The notes beneath the pieces are model-generated. The model was not told the origin of the DNA. It saw only the letters and a list, made by a program, of their open reading frames with translations, and did not search any database. This document shows, piece after piece, positions 16,238 to 23,651 of a DNA stretch of 35,014 nt. The stretch is from SIG440 sp045645805 (GTDB lineage: Bacteria; Bacillota; Clostridia; Monoglobales; Monoglobaceae), in the NCBI GenBank assembly GCA_045645805.1, contig JAZRJL010000084.1, positions 1 through 35,014 on the forward strand. The letters are read 5' to 3'. How positions within the stretch are numbered: the stretch's first letter is position 1; every line of letters begins with the position of its first letter. The translations under genes and the position numbers were made by a program.

Positions 16238-18191
16238 GATTGTTTCAAATTATCAGCCAAGCGGTGACCAGCCACAGGCAATCGAAAAGCTGACCGAGGG
16301 GGTTCTTCGCGGCGACAAGTTTCAGACACTTTTGGGCGTAACAGGCTCGGGCAAAACATTTACTATTTCAAACGTAATCAAAAATGTCAACAAGCCAACC
16401 CTTGTCCTTGCCCACAACAAGACCCTTGCAGCACAGCTTTGCAGTGAATGTAAGGAGATTTTTCCAGAGAATGCGGTTGAATATTTCGTGTCGTATTATG
16501 ACTACTACCAGCCCGAGGCGTATATTCCCCATTCCGATACCTATATAGAAAAAGACGCACAGACCAATGACGATATTGATAAATTGAGGCACAGTGCCAC
16601 GGCGGCTCTTTTTGAACGCAAGGATGTAATCATTGTTGCTAGTGTGTCTTGTATTTACGGTCTTGGTGACCCTATTGATTACAACAATATGGTTGTGTCC
16701 TTGCGTGTCGGTGGGACTGCTGACCGTGACGAGGTAATAAGCAAGCTGATTGAAATTCAGTATGAAAGAAATGATATAGAGTTTATAAGAAACAAATTCA
16801 GGGTTCGGGGCGATGTGATAGACGTATTCCCGTCATACTCAAGCGGAAACGCAATCCGTATAGAATTTTTTGGCGACGAGGTTGACCGTATCTCAGAAAT
16901 CAGCTCGGTTACAGGTGAAGTGATTTCAAATCTTAAGCATTGCGCCATCTACCCTGCTTCTCATTACGTTGCCGGCAAGGACAAGCTTGACCGTGCAATT
17001 CCGGCAATCTTGGACGAGATGGAAAGCCGTGCGGCTGAATTTCGTGAAGATGAAAGGTTTATTGAGGAACAGCGTATCCGTGAACGTACAAAGTACGATA
17101 TGGAGATGCTTCGTGAAACGGGTTTTTGTCAGGGAATTGAAAACTATTCCCGTCACATAAGCGGAAGACAGCCGGGAAGTCCGCCTTTTACCCTGCTTGA
17201 CTATCTGCCCAGGGACTTTTTGCTTGTGGTCGATGAATCCCACGTTACAATCCCACAGGTGCGGGCAATGTATGCGGGCGACCGTGCAAGAAAGGACAAT
17301 CTTGTAGAATACGGATTCAGATTGCCCTCGGCATATGACAACCGCCCCCTTAATTTTGATGAATTTTATAACCACATAAATCAGGCGATTTTTGTAAGTG
17401 CCACCCCTGCCGAATTTGAAATTGAACGGTCAAGTCAGGTGGTTCAGCAAGTTATCAGACCTACGGGACTGCTTGACCCCAAGGTAGAGGTGCGTCCTAT
17501 TGAGGGTCAGGTGGACGATTTGTACGGTGAAATCTGTGAGAGGGTAAAGAAAAAGGAACGTGTTCTTGTTACCACCCTTACCAAAAAAATGGCAGAACGT
17601 CTTACCGAGTATTTTGAGGATATGGGGGTTAAGGTAAGATACCTTCATTCCGAAGTAGAAACCGTTGAACGAATGGAAATTATCCGTGATTTAAGACTTG
17701 GTGTGTTTGACGTGCTTGTGGGCATAAATCTTTTGCGTGAGGGTCTTGATATCCCCGAGGTGTCACTTGTTGCCATTCTTGATGCCGATAAAGAAGGGTT
17801 TTTGCGTTCGGATACGTCACTTATCCAGACAATAGGCCGTGCGGCACGAAATGCCAGTGGCACGGTAATTATGTATGCGGATACAATCACAGGCTCAATG
17901 CATCGGGCTATTTCCGAGACCGAAAGACGTCGCAAGCTTCAGCAGGAATATAATGAAAAGCATGGCATAGTTCCCAAAACAATTCAAAAGGGAGTTCACG
18001 AAATTATTGAGGCAACCCTCAAAGACGAGGATGTTCCCGAAAGAGAAAAAATGACCGCTGAGGAAGTAAGTGAACGTACGATTGCTGAACTTACAATGGA
18101 AATGAAAAAGGCGGCAGAACTTCTTCAGTTTGAGCTGGCGGCTAAGCTTCGAGACGAGATCAATAAACTTAAAGAGGCAATGGAAAATTGA
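16227..18191 (+). CDS. uvrB: UvrABC system protein B
   Basis: UvrB receives damaged DNA from UvrA, opens the duplex and guides the UvrC nuclease. The 654-residue protein has Walker A GVTGSGKT at 37-44, the damage-probing beta-hairpin region YYDYYQPEAYIPHSDTYIEK, DEFYNHINQAIFVSATP, the helicase motif NLLREGLDIPEVSLVAILDA, and a C-terminal UVR motif that binds UvrC (ELLQFELAAKLRDEI). The ATG at 16227 lies inside the end of radC. uvrA follows 210 bases downstream past two REP copies; no uvrC is in the window. Confidence 0.98.
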   Translation: MNFKIVSNYQPSGDQPQAIEKLTEGVLRGDKFQTLLGVTGSGKTFTISNVIKNVNKPTLVLAHNKTLAAQLCSECKEIFPENAVEYFVSYYDYYQPEAYIPHSDTYIEKDAQTNDDIDKLRHSATAALFERKDVIIVASVSCIYGLGDPIDYNNMVVSLRVGGTADRDEVISKLIEIQYERNDIEFIRNKFRVRGDVIDVFPSYSSGNAIRIEFFGDEVDRISEISSVTGEVISNLKHCAIYPASHYVAGKDKLDRAIPAILDEMESRAAEFREDERFIEEQRIRERTKYDMEMLRETGFCQGIENYSRHISGRQPGSPPFTLLDYLPRDFLLVVDESHVTIPQVRAMYAGDRARKDNLVEYGFRLPSAYDNRPLNFDEFYNHINQAIFVSATPAEFEIERSSQVVQQVIRPTGLLDPKVEVRPIEGQVDDLYGEICERVKKKERVLVTTLTKKMAERLTEYFEDMGVKVRYLHSEVETVERMEIIRDLRLGVFDVLVGINLLREGLDIPEVSLVAILDADKEGFLRSDTSLIQTIGRAARNASGTVIMYADTITGSMHRAISETERRRKLQQEYNEKHGIVPKTIQKGVHEIIEATLKDEDVPEREKMTAEEVSERTIAELTMEMKKAAELLQFELAAKLRDEINKLKEAMEN

Positions 18192-18200
18192 TTTGAAAAC

Positions 18201-18223
18201 GGGCGAACGCAGTTCGCCCCTAC
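18201..18223 (-). repeat. REP-like GTAGGG palindrome, copy 7 (GGGCGAAC stem)
   Basis: Perfect stem GGGCGAAC (18201-18208) with GTTCGCCC (18212-18219), ending CTAC; the minus strand reads GTAGGGGCGAAC. It lies 9 bases after the uvrB stop and may also stabilise or end the uvrB transcript. Confidence 0.75.
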
Positions 18224-18313
18224 ATGTTAAATCGCACAATCTAACGAAATTTTACGACCTCACGTAAATAAAAATAATTATTTTGTGTGATTTTTGCGTA
18301 TGTGTGTAAATTT

Positions 18314-18331
18314 GTAGGGGCCGGCGTCCCC
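18314..18331 (+). repeat. REP-like GTAGGG palindrome, copy 8, upstream of uvrA
   Basis: GTAGGGGCCGGCGTCCCC, differing at one position from 6786-6803. The following GACGACCCGCGACC stretch may be part of a longer unit. uvrA begins 70 bases downstream. Confidence 0.75.
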
Positions 18332-18401
18332 GACGACCCGCGACCAACAGTGACGGGCAGATATGGAATCTGTCCTTGCGTTTTGAAAGGAGAATCCCCA
18401 A

Positions 18402-21227
18402 ATGCATAAATATATTGATATAAAAGGTGCAAGGGAAAATAACCTTAAAAATATTGATGTAAAAATACCCCGTGATAAAATGGTTGTCCTGACAGGACTT
18501 TCAGGCTCGGGCAAATCTTCTCTTGCCTTTGAAACCATTTATGCCGAGGGTCAAAGACGGTATGTTGAATCCCTTTCGGCATATGCAAGGCAGTTCTTAG
18601 GTCAGATGGAAAAACCCAATGTGGATTCAATTGAGGGGCTTTCCCCTGCGATTTCCATTGACCAGAAGACAACAAGCAAAAATCCCCGTTCAACCGTGGG
18701 TACGGTAACAGAGATTTATGATTATATAAGACTTTTGTTTGCCCGTATTGGTGTCCCGCATTGCCCCAAGTGTGGCAAGGAAATTAAATCACAGTCAATT
18801 GACCAGATAGTTGATGCTGTTACTGCTCTTCCCGAACGGACAAAATTTCAGATTCTTGCCCCCGTAGTACGTGGCAGAAAGGGTGAATATACCAAGGTGT
18901 TTGAAAAAGCCGCAAAGGACGGCTTTGTTCGTGTTCGTGTTGACGGTCAGCAATATGACCCGTCAGCTGACGAGATTGTTCTTGATAAGCAGAAGAAACA
19001 TAATATTGAAATTGTGGTTGACCGTCTTGTTGCCCGAAAGGGGATTGAAAAGCGGCTTGCTGATTCCCTTGAAACTGCCCTGAAAATGGCAGGCGGACTT
19101 GTAATGATTGACCTTGTTGACGAGGGCAAGGAGATGATGTTCAGCCAGAATTATGCCTGTGAGGATTGCGGAATCAGTCTTGATGAGCTTACTCCAAGAA
19201 TGTTTTCCTTCAATACCCCATATGGAGCGTGCCCTCATTGTATGGGTCTTGGCAATGTTGAAATTCTTGACCCTGACCGCATTATTCCTGACAGGACAAA
19301 AAGCATCAACGAGGGTGCTATTGCGGTTTATGGCTGGACAGGTACTGACAAAAACAGTATTTCAGCAATGTATTATCGGGGACTTGCGGACAAATACGGG
19401 TTCAGCCTTGACGTGCCTGTTGAGGAGCTTTCAGATGAGGTTATAGATATTCTTCTTTACGGAACAGGGGCTGAAAAGGTAAAGCTTTCATATGAACGAA
19501 AATTTGCCAAAGGCGAGCAGTATGCCCGCTTTGAGGGGGTTATAAACTGCGTTGAACGCAGATACCGTGAAACAGATTCTGAATGGGCAAAAAAGGAAAT
19601 TCAGGAGTTTATGTATAATATGCCCTGTCCCGAATGTAAGGGGACAAGGCTTAAAAAGGAGAGCCTTGCGGTGACCGTTAAGGGTCACAATATTGACGAG
19701 GTTTCAAATCTTTCAATTGCTGAGGGGCTTGAGTTTTTTGAAAAAATTCAGCTTGACGAGCGTGAAGCGATGATAGGCAATCAAATTTTAAAAGAAATCC
19801 GTGACAGAATGAACTTTTTGGTCAGCGTTGGTCTTGACTATCTTACTCTTTCACGTTCAAGCGGAACTCTTTCAGGCGGCGAGGCACAGCGTATCCGGCT
19901 TGCAAGTCAGATTGGTTCGGGACTTATGGGCGTGCTTTATATTCTTGACGAGCCAAGTATTGGACTTCATCAGCGTGACAATCACAAGCTGATTGATATG
20001 CTGAAAAGGCTTCGGGACTTGGGAAACACCTTGATTGTTGTGGAGCACGATGAGGATACAATGTATGCCGCTGATCATATTGTTGATATCGGTCCGGGTG
20101 CAGGTATTCACGGCGGCGAGGTTGTTGCCCAAGGAACGGTGGAGGAAATTAAAAAGTGCGAAGCTTCCGAAACGGGACTTTATTTAAGCGGCAAGAAGAA
20201 AATTCCCGTGCCCGAAACAAGACGAAAGGGTAACGGCAATTTCCTGACAGTTACCGGTGCAAGCCAGAACAACCTGAAAAATGTAGATGTTAAAATACCG
20301 CTTGGCACAGCAACCTGCGTTACAGGCGTGTCGGGCAGCGGAAAAAGCTCGCTTATTAACGAGGTTTTATACAAGGTTCTTGCCAATGAGCTTAACCGTG
20401 CAAAGCAAAAACCGGGCAAGTACAAAAAGATATCGGGGCTTGAATATCTTGACAAGGTAATCAATATTGACCAGTCGCCAATTGGCAGAACACCACGTTC
20501 AAATCCTGCAACCTACACGGGTCTTTTCGGGGACATCCGCAATCTTTTTGCGTCAACACCTGATGCAAAGTCCCGTGGTTATGGCCCGGGAAGATTCAGT
20601 TTCAATGTCAAGGGCGGCAGATGCGAGTCTTGCTGCGGTGACGGCATAATTAAGATTGAAATGCACTTCTTGCCCGATGTATATATGCCCTGCGAGGTGT
20701 GTGGCGGCAGACGATATAACCGTGAAACCTTAGAGGTAAAGTACAAGGGCAAAAGCATCTATGACGTGCTTGAAATGACGGTTGAAGAGGGCGTTGAGTT
20801 TTTTGAAAACATTCCCAAAATCCGAAACAGACTGCAAACCCTTTACGAGGTAGGGCTTGGTTATATAAAAATCGGTCAGTCTTCAACCACTCTTTCGGGT
20901 GGCGAGGCACAGCGTGTAAAGCTTGCAACCGAGCTAAGCAAACGCAGCACCGGCAAAACGGTATATATCCTTGACGAGCCTACAACGGGACTTCATACAG
21001 CGGATGTTCACAAGCTTATTGAGGTTCTGCAACGATTGGTTGATGCAGGGAACACGGTTGTTCTCATTGAGCATAACCTTGACGTAATAAAAACGGCGGA
21101 TTATATAATCGATTTGGGACCCGAGGGCGGAAACCGTGGCGGCGAGATTGTTGCTTGCGGCACACCCGAGGAGGTTGCAAAAAACAAAAAGTCGTATACG
21201 GGGCATTATTTAAAGGAAGTTTTGTAG
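18402..21227 (+). CDS. uvrA: UvrABC system protein A
   Basis: UvrA is the dimeric ABC ATPase that finds helix-distorting DNA damage and loads UvrB. The 941-residue protein has two ATPase halves. Walker A is GLSGSGKSS at 32-40 in the first half and GVSGSGKSS in the second; both signature motifs read LSGGEAQR. The zinc modules show CPKCGKEI, CEDCG with CPHCMGLG, CPECKG, and in the second half CESCCGDG with EMHFLPDVYMPCEVCGGRRY. AAAGGAG stands about 9 bases before the ATG. It is separated from uvrB by a repeat-bearing gap, so it may have its own promoter, though none is convincing. The RAYT gene begins one base after the stop. Confidence 0.98.
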   Translation: MHKYIDIKGARENNLKNIDVKIPRDKMVVLTGLSGSGKSSLAFETIYAEGQRRYVESLSAYARQFLGQMEKPNVDSIEGLSPAISIDQKTTSKNPRSTVGTVTEIYDYIRLLFARIGVPHCPKCGKEIKSQSIDQIVDAVTALPERTKFQILAPVVRGRKGEYTKVFEKAAKDGFVRVRVDGQQYDPSADEIVLDKQKKHNIEIVVDRLVARKGIEKRLADSLETALKMAGGLVMIDLVDEGKEMMFSQNYACEDCGISLDELTPRMFSFNTPYGACPHCMGLGNVEILDPDRIIPDRTKSINEGAIAVYGWTGTDKNSISAMYYRGLADKYGFSLDVPVEELSDEVIDILLYGTGAEKVKLSYERKFAKGEQYARFEGVINCVERRYRETDSEWAKKEIQEFMYNMPCPECKGTRLKKESLAVTVKGHNIDEVSNLSIAEGLEFFEKIQLDEREAMIGNQILKEIRDRMNFLVSVGLDYLTLSRSSGTLSGGEAQRIRLASQIGSGLMGVLYILDEPSIGLHQRDNHKLIDMLKRLRDLGNTLIVVEHDEDTMYAADHIVDIGPGAGIHGGEVVAQGTVEEIKKCEASETGLYLSGKKKIPVPETRRKGNGNFLTVTGASQNNLKNVDVKIPLGTATCVTGVSGSGKSSLINEVLYKVLANELNRAKQKPGKYKKISGLEYLDKVINIDQSPIGRTPRSNPATYTGLFGDIRNLFASTPDAKSRGYGPGRFSFNVKGGRCESCCGDGIIKIEMHFLPDVYMPCEVCGGRRYNRETLEVKYKGKSIYDVLEMTVEEGVEFFENIPKIRNRLQTLYEVGLGYIKIGQSSTTLSGGEAQRVKLATELSKRSTGKTVYILDEPTTGLHTADVHKLIEVLQRLVDAGNTVVLIEHNLDVIKTADYIIDLGPEGGNRGGEIVACGTPEEVAKNKKSYTGHYLKEVL

Positions 21228-21228
21228 T

Positions 21229-21762
21229 ATGGATTTGCCAAAAAGAAAACCTACAAGGTTAAAGGACTATGATTACAGTACCCCGGGAGTATATTTTATT
21301 ACAATTTGCACAAAAGACAGGGAAAATGTGTTGTCAAAAATAAATGTAGGGGACGACGTCCTCGATGTTCCGAAAAACAAATTAACCGAATATGGGAAAA
21401 TTGTAGAAAAAGAAATTTTGAATATAGAACAGCATTATTCAAATATAAAAGTAGATAAATATATAATAATGCCAAATCACGTTCATATGATAATCATAAT
21501 TTCCGAAACGGAAGGGATAAATCCCTTCCCTACGATAAAATATGATATCTCTAATGTGATAGGAAAATTCAAGGCAGCGGCGTCAAGAAGCGTAGGGAAT
21601 GCATTTATGCATTCCGGAAAAAAGGAAATATGGCAACGCTCATTTCACGACCACATAATCCGTGGCAAAGAAGATTACCTTAAAATATGGGAATACATTG
21701 ATACCAATGTGCAAAAATGGGAGCTTGATTGTTTCTACAAAGAAGAAACTGTAAAAAAGTAA
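21229..21762 (+). CDS. REP-associated tyrosine transposase (RAYT, Y1/IS200-like)
   Basis: A complete 177-residue HUH single-strand transposase. MDLPKRKPTRLKDYDYSTPG and VYFITICTKDR are typical of clostridial RAYTs. The HUH motif is H84-V-H86 in IIMPNHVHMIII. The likely nucleophile is Y150 in WQRSFHDHIIRGKEDYLK and IWEYIDTN. RAYTs in enterobacteria bind and cut GTAG-footed REP hairpins. The start has AAGGAAG about 9 bases upstream, inside the end of uvrA, so expression may be coupled to uvrA. Three REP-like palindromes lie in frame inside the gene, coding about residues 40-46, 94-102 and 122-129. No flanking insertion-sequence ends are seen, as expected for a single-copy RAYT. Confidence 0.92.
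   Translation: MDLPKRKPTRLKDYDYSTPGVYFITICTKDRENVLSKINVGDDVLDVPKNKLTEYGKIVEKEILNIEQHYSNIKVDKYIIMPNHVHMIIIISETEGINPFPTIKYDISNVIGKFKAAASRSVGNAFMHSGKKEIWQRSFHDHIIRGKEDYLKIWEYIDTNVQKWELDCFYKEETVKK
21346..21365 (+). repeat. REP-like GTAGGG palindrome, copy 9, inside the RAYT gene
   Basis: GTAGGGGACGACGTCCTC plus GA; the stem GGGGAC pairs with GTCCTC through one G-T pair. It starts exactly on a codon (GTA, V40) and reads VGDDVLD without a stop. Confidence 0.75.
21510..21533 (-). repeat. REP-like GTAGGG palindrome, copy 10, inside the RAYT gene
   Basis: Perfect 9-base arms GGAAGGGAT (21510-21518) and ATCCCTTCC (21521-21529), ending CCCTAC at 21533, so the foot is on the minus strand. It codes EGINPFPT between the HUH motif and the tyrosine region. 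Confidence 0.75.
21592..21615 (+). repeat. REP-like GTAGGG palindrome, copy 11, inside the RAYT gene
   Basis: The foot GTAGGG is followed by GGAATGCA (21596-21603) paired with TGCATTCC (21608-21615). With one flanking base on each side, 21591-21616 is identical, inverted, to 6982-7007 upstream of mutL. It starts on codon GTA (V122) and reads VGNAFMHS. Confidence 0.8.
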
Positions 21763-21790
21763 CGATCGCAAATTAAGAAATAATAATAAT

Positions 21791-21833
21791 AAGGCTGTTT
21801 AAAAAGCATTGCTTTTTAAACAGCCTTGTTTTT
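21791..21833. terminator. Bidirectional terminator between RAYT and ybaK
   Basis: A perfect 17-bp stem: AAGGCTGTTTAAAAAGC (21791-21807), loop ATT, and its complement at 21811-21827, followed by GTTTTTG on the plus strand and T-rich sequence on the other. It lies between convergent genes and can serve both. Confidence 0.9.
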
Positions 21834-21842
21834 GTATTATTC

Positions 21843-22310
21843 TCAATCACAAAGGTCTGCGGTTGAATAACGTATAACCTTTTTCAGGTCTTCGGGTGAC
21901 AGCTCAACCTGATAGCCGATTTTACCTGCGCTAAAGGTTACGGTTTCAATGTCTTCAACACTTTGGTCAAAGGTGGTGAGGAAAAACTTTTTCATCCCGA
22001 TAGGCGAGCAACCGCCGTGGATATATCCTGTTAAAGGTAAAAGCTGAGCCTGCTTAAGCATTTCAATCTTTTTTTCGCCAACAGCTTTTGCGGCTTTTTT
22101 GAGATTAAGTTCACGGTTTACGGGAATATCAAAAACATAATACTTATTTGACGAGCTTACAGCCACCAGCGTCTTAAAAACACTGCAGGGGTCTTTGCCC
22201 AAAACCGCTGCAAGCTCCATACCGCCAATTGCGGTTTCGGTACTGTAATAATGCGGCTGATAGCAGACCTTTTTTTGGTCAAGAACTCGCATTACGTTTG
22301 TTTTTTCCAT
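21843..22310 (-). CDS. ybaK: Cys-tRNA(Pro)/Cys-tRNA(Cys) deacylase, YbaK/EbsC family
   Basis: It hydrolyses mischarged Cys-tRNA(Pro) in trans to prolyl-tRNA synthetase. The 155-residue single domain has the conserved lysine K46 in SVFKTLVA, then YVFDIPVNRELNLKKAAKA, HGGCSPIGMKKFF (the GxxxP loop region of the family) and the C-terminal GYQVELSPEDL. The ATG at 22310 is chosen because AAGGA lies upstream; the longer frame to 22355 starts in the REP copy. It is the last gene of glyA-rarA-ybaK and ends at the shared terminator. Confidence 0.93.
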   Translation of the reverse strand: MEKTNVMRVLDQKKVCYQPHYYSTETAIGGMELAAVLGKDPCSVFKTLVAVSSSNKYYVFDIPVNRELNLKKAAKAVGEKKIEMLKQAQLLPLTGYIHGGCSPIGMKKFFLTTFDQSVEDIETVTFSAGKIGYQVELSPEDLKKVIRYSTADLCD

Positions 22311-22339
22311 ATTAAGCAATCCTTTTGATTTAAAGTTTC

Positions 22340-22365
22340 GGGCGGATGTGGGCATCCGCCCCTAC
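22340..22365 (-). repeat. REP-like GTAGGG palindrome, copy 12, overlapping the rarA stop
   Basis: Perfect arms GGGCGGATG (22340-22348) and CATCCGCCC (22353-22361), ending CCTAC at 22365. On the minus strand the foot GTAG contains TAG 22364-22362, the stop of rarA. Confidence 0.8.
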
Positions 22366-23651
22366 GTTTTAATAAATGATTCTGCCTTGTTTTTCACCTT
22401 ATCCCAGTATTCCTTTGCCGCCTGTTCGGTCTTATTCTCACCGTAAATATAATACTTTTTGTCCTTTATGTTGTCGGGGAGATACTGTTGCTTTACATAA
22501 TGGCCTGGGTAGTCGTGAGGGTATTTGTAGTTTTGACCCTTTTGAACATCTCCCTCACCGTCAAAGTGCTTGTTTTGAAGCTGACGGGGGATTTCGCCTG
22601 TATCCATATTTTCAATATCCGAAAGTGCCATATCAAGAGCAATATGTCCCGAATTGGACTTTGGTGCCGTGGCAAGCAGAATTGCCGCATCGCCAAGGGG
22701 AATTCTTCCCTCAGGGAGACCAAGCATCAATGCACTGTCAACGCAAGCCTTGACAATGGGAATTGCCATTGGGTAAGCAAGACCAATGTCTTCTGCCGCA
22801 ATAACCATAAGGCGGCGGCAGGCGGTTTGCAAATCCTCGGCGGCGATAAGCCTTGCAAGGTAATGCACAGCTGCATCCGGGTCAGAGCCTCGAATTGATT
22901 TCTGCAAAGCACTCATTACATCATACTGGCTGTCCCCTGCCTTGTCGTAGCGGAAAGCCTTTTTTTGAGTGCATTGTTCAGCAGTATTCATATCAATATG
23001 AAGATTTCCGTCCTTGTCGGGCTTTGCGTAAATAACAGCAAGCTCAAGCGAGTTAAGTGCTTTGCGAACATCACCGTTAGACATCTCGGCAATGTGCATA
23101 AGTGCATCGTCATCTGCTGAAATTTCACAGGCAAAATCTTCTTTCACGAGGTCAAGACCCCGGACAAGAGCAAGTTTGATTTCCGCTGCCGGAACAGTTT
23201 TAAATTCAAAAACCGAGCTTCGGCTGAGAACGGCATTGTATACATAAAAGTACGGGTTCTCGGTGGTACTGGCAACAAGGGTAATTTTACCGTTTTCGGT
23301 ATATTCAAGCAGAGATTGCTGCTGTTTTTTGTTAAAGTTTTGAATTTCGTCAAGGTACAAAAGTATACCGTTTTGACCTTCAAAGGTGTCGCATCTGGCA
23401 CAAACGTCACGAACGTCCGCAACCGATGCGGTGGTTGCGTTCAGCTTGCAAAGGGTTTTTCCGCTGACACGGGCAAGAATGTTTGCAACTGTGGTCTTGC
23501 CTGTGCCTGACGGTCCATAAAAAATCATATTGGGGATAATCCCTGACTTTGCAATCTCGCTGAGAACCTTGCCTTTGCCGATTATATGCTTTTGACCTAC
23601 AACATCATCAAGACTTTCGGGACGAAGCCTGTCTGCAAGCGGCTTACTCAT
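22362..23651 (-). CDS. rarA: Replication-associated recombination protein A (MgsA)
   Basis: RarA is an AAA+ ATPase related to the clamp-loader and RuvB ATPases that acts at stalled replication forks and binds SSB. The 429-residue protein starts MSKPLADRLRPESLDDVVGQ. Walker A is GPSGTGKT at 46-53, Walker B LLYLDEIQNF, sensor 1 STTENP, and the C-terminal part has LRRLMVIAAEDIGLA-like sequence (CRRLMVIAAEDIGLAYP) and YKYPHDYPGHYVKQQYLP. The start overlaps the glyA end by 8 bases, so translation is coupled; the longer frame reaching into glyA is rejected. The stop TAG is part of a REP foot. Confidence 0.95.
   Translation of the reverse strand: MSKPLADRLRPESLDDVVGQKHIIGKGKVLSEIAKSGIIPNMIFYGPSGTGKTTVANILARVSGKTLCKLNATTASVADVRDVCARCDTFEGQNGILLYLDEIQNFNKKQQQSLLEYTENGKITLVASTTENPYFYVYNAVLSRSSVFEFKTVPAAEIKLALVRGLDLVKEDFACEISADDDALMHIAEMSNGDVRKALNSLELAVIYAKPDKDGNLHIDMNTAEQCTQKKAFRYDKAGDSQYDVMSALQKSIRGSDPDAAVHYLARLIAAEDLQTACRRLMVIAAEDIGLAYPMAIPIVKACVDSALMLGLPEGRIPLGDAAILLATAPKSNSGHIALDMALSDIENMDTGEIPRQLQNKHFDGEGDVQKGQNYKYPHDYPGHYVKQQYLPDNIKDKKYYIYGENKTEQAAKEYWDKVKNKAESFIKT

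Noticed and set aside
18204..18216. CGAACGCAGTTCG between uvrB and uvrA as a LexA (SOS) box
   Set aside because: The Gram-positive SOS box needs four bases between GAAC and GTTC; here there are three. The sequence is explained by the stem of a REP copy.
21229..21762. Full IS200/IS605 insertion sequence
   Set aside because: No TnpB or matching left and right end hairpins are seen, and the protein matches the stand-alone RAYT type.
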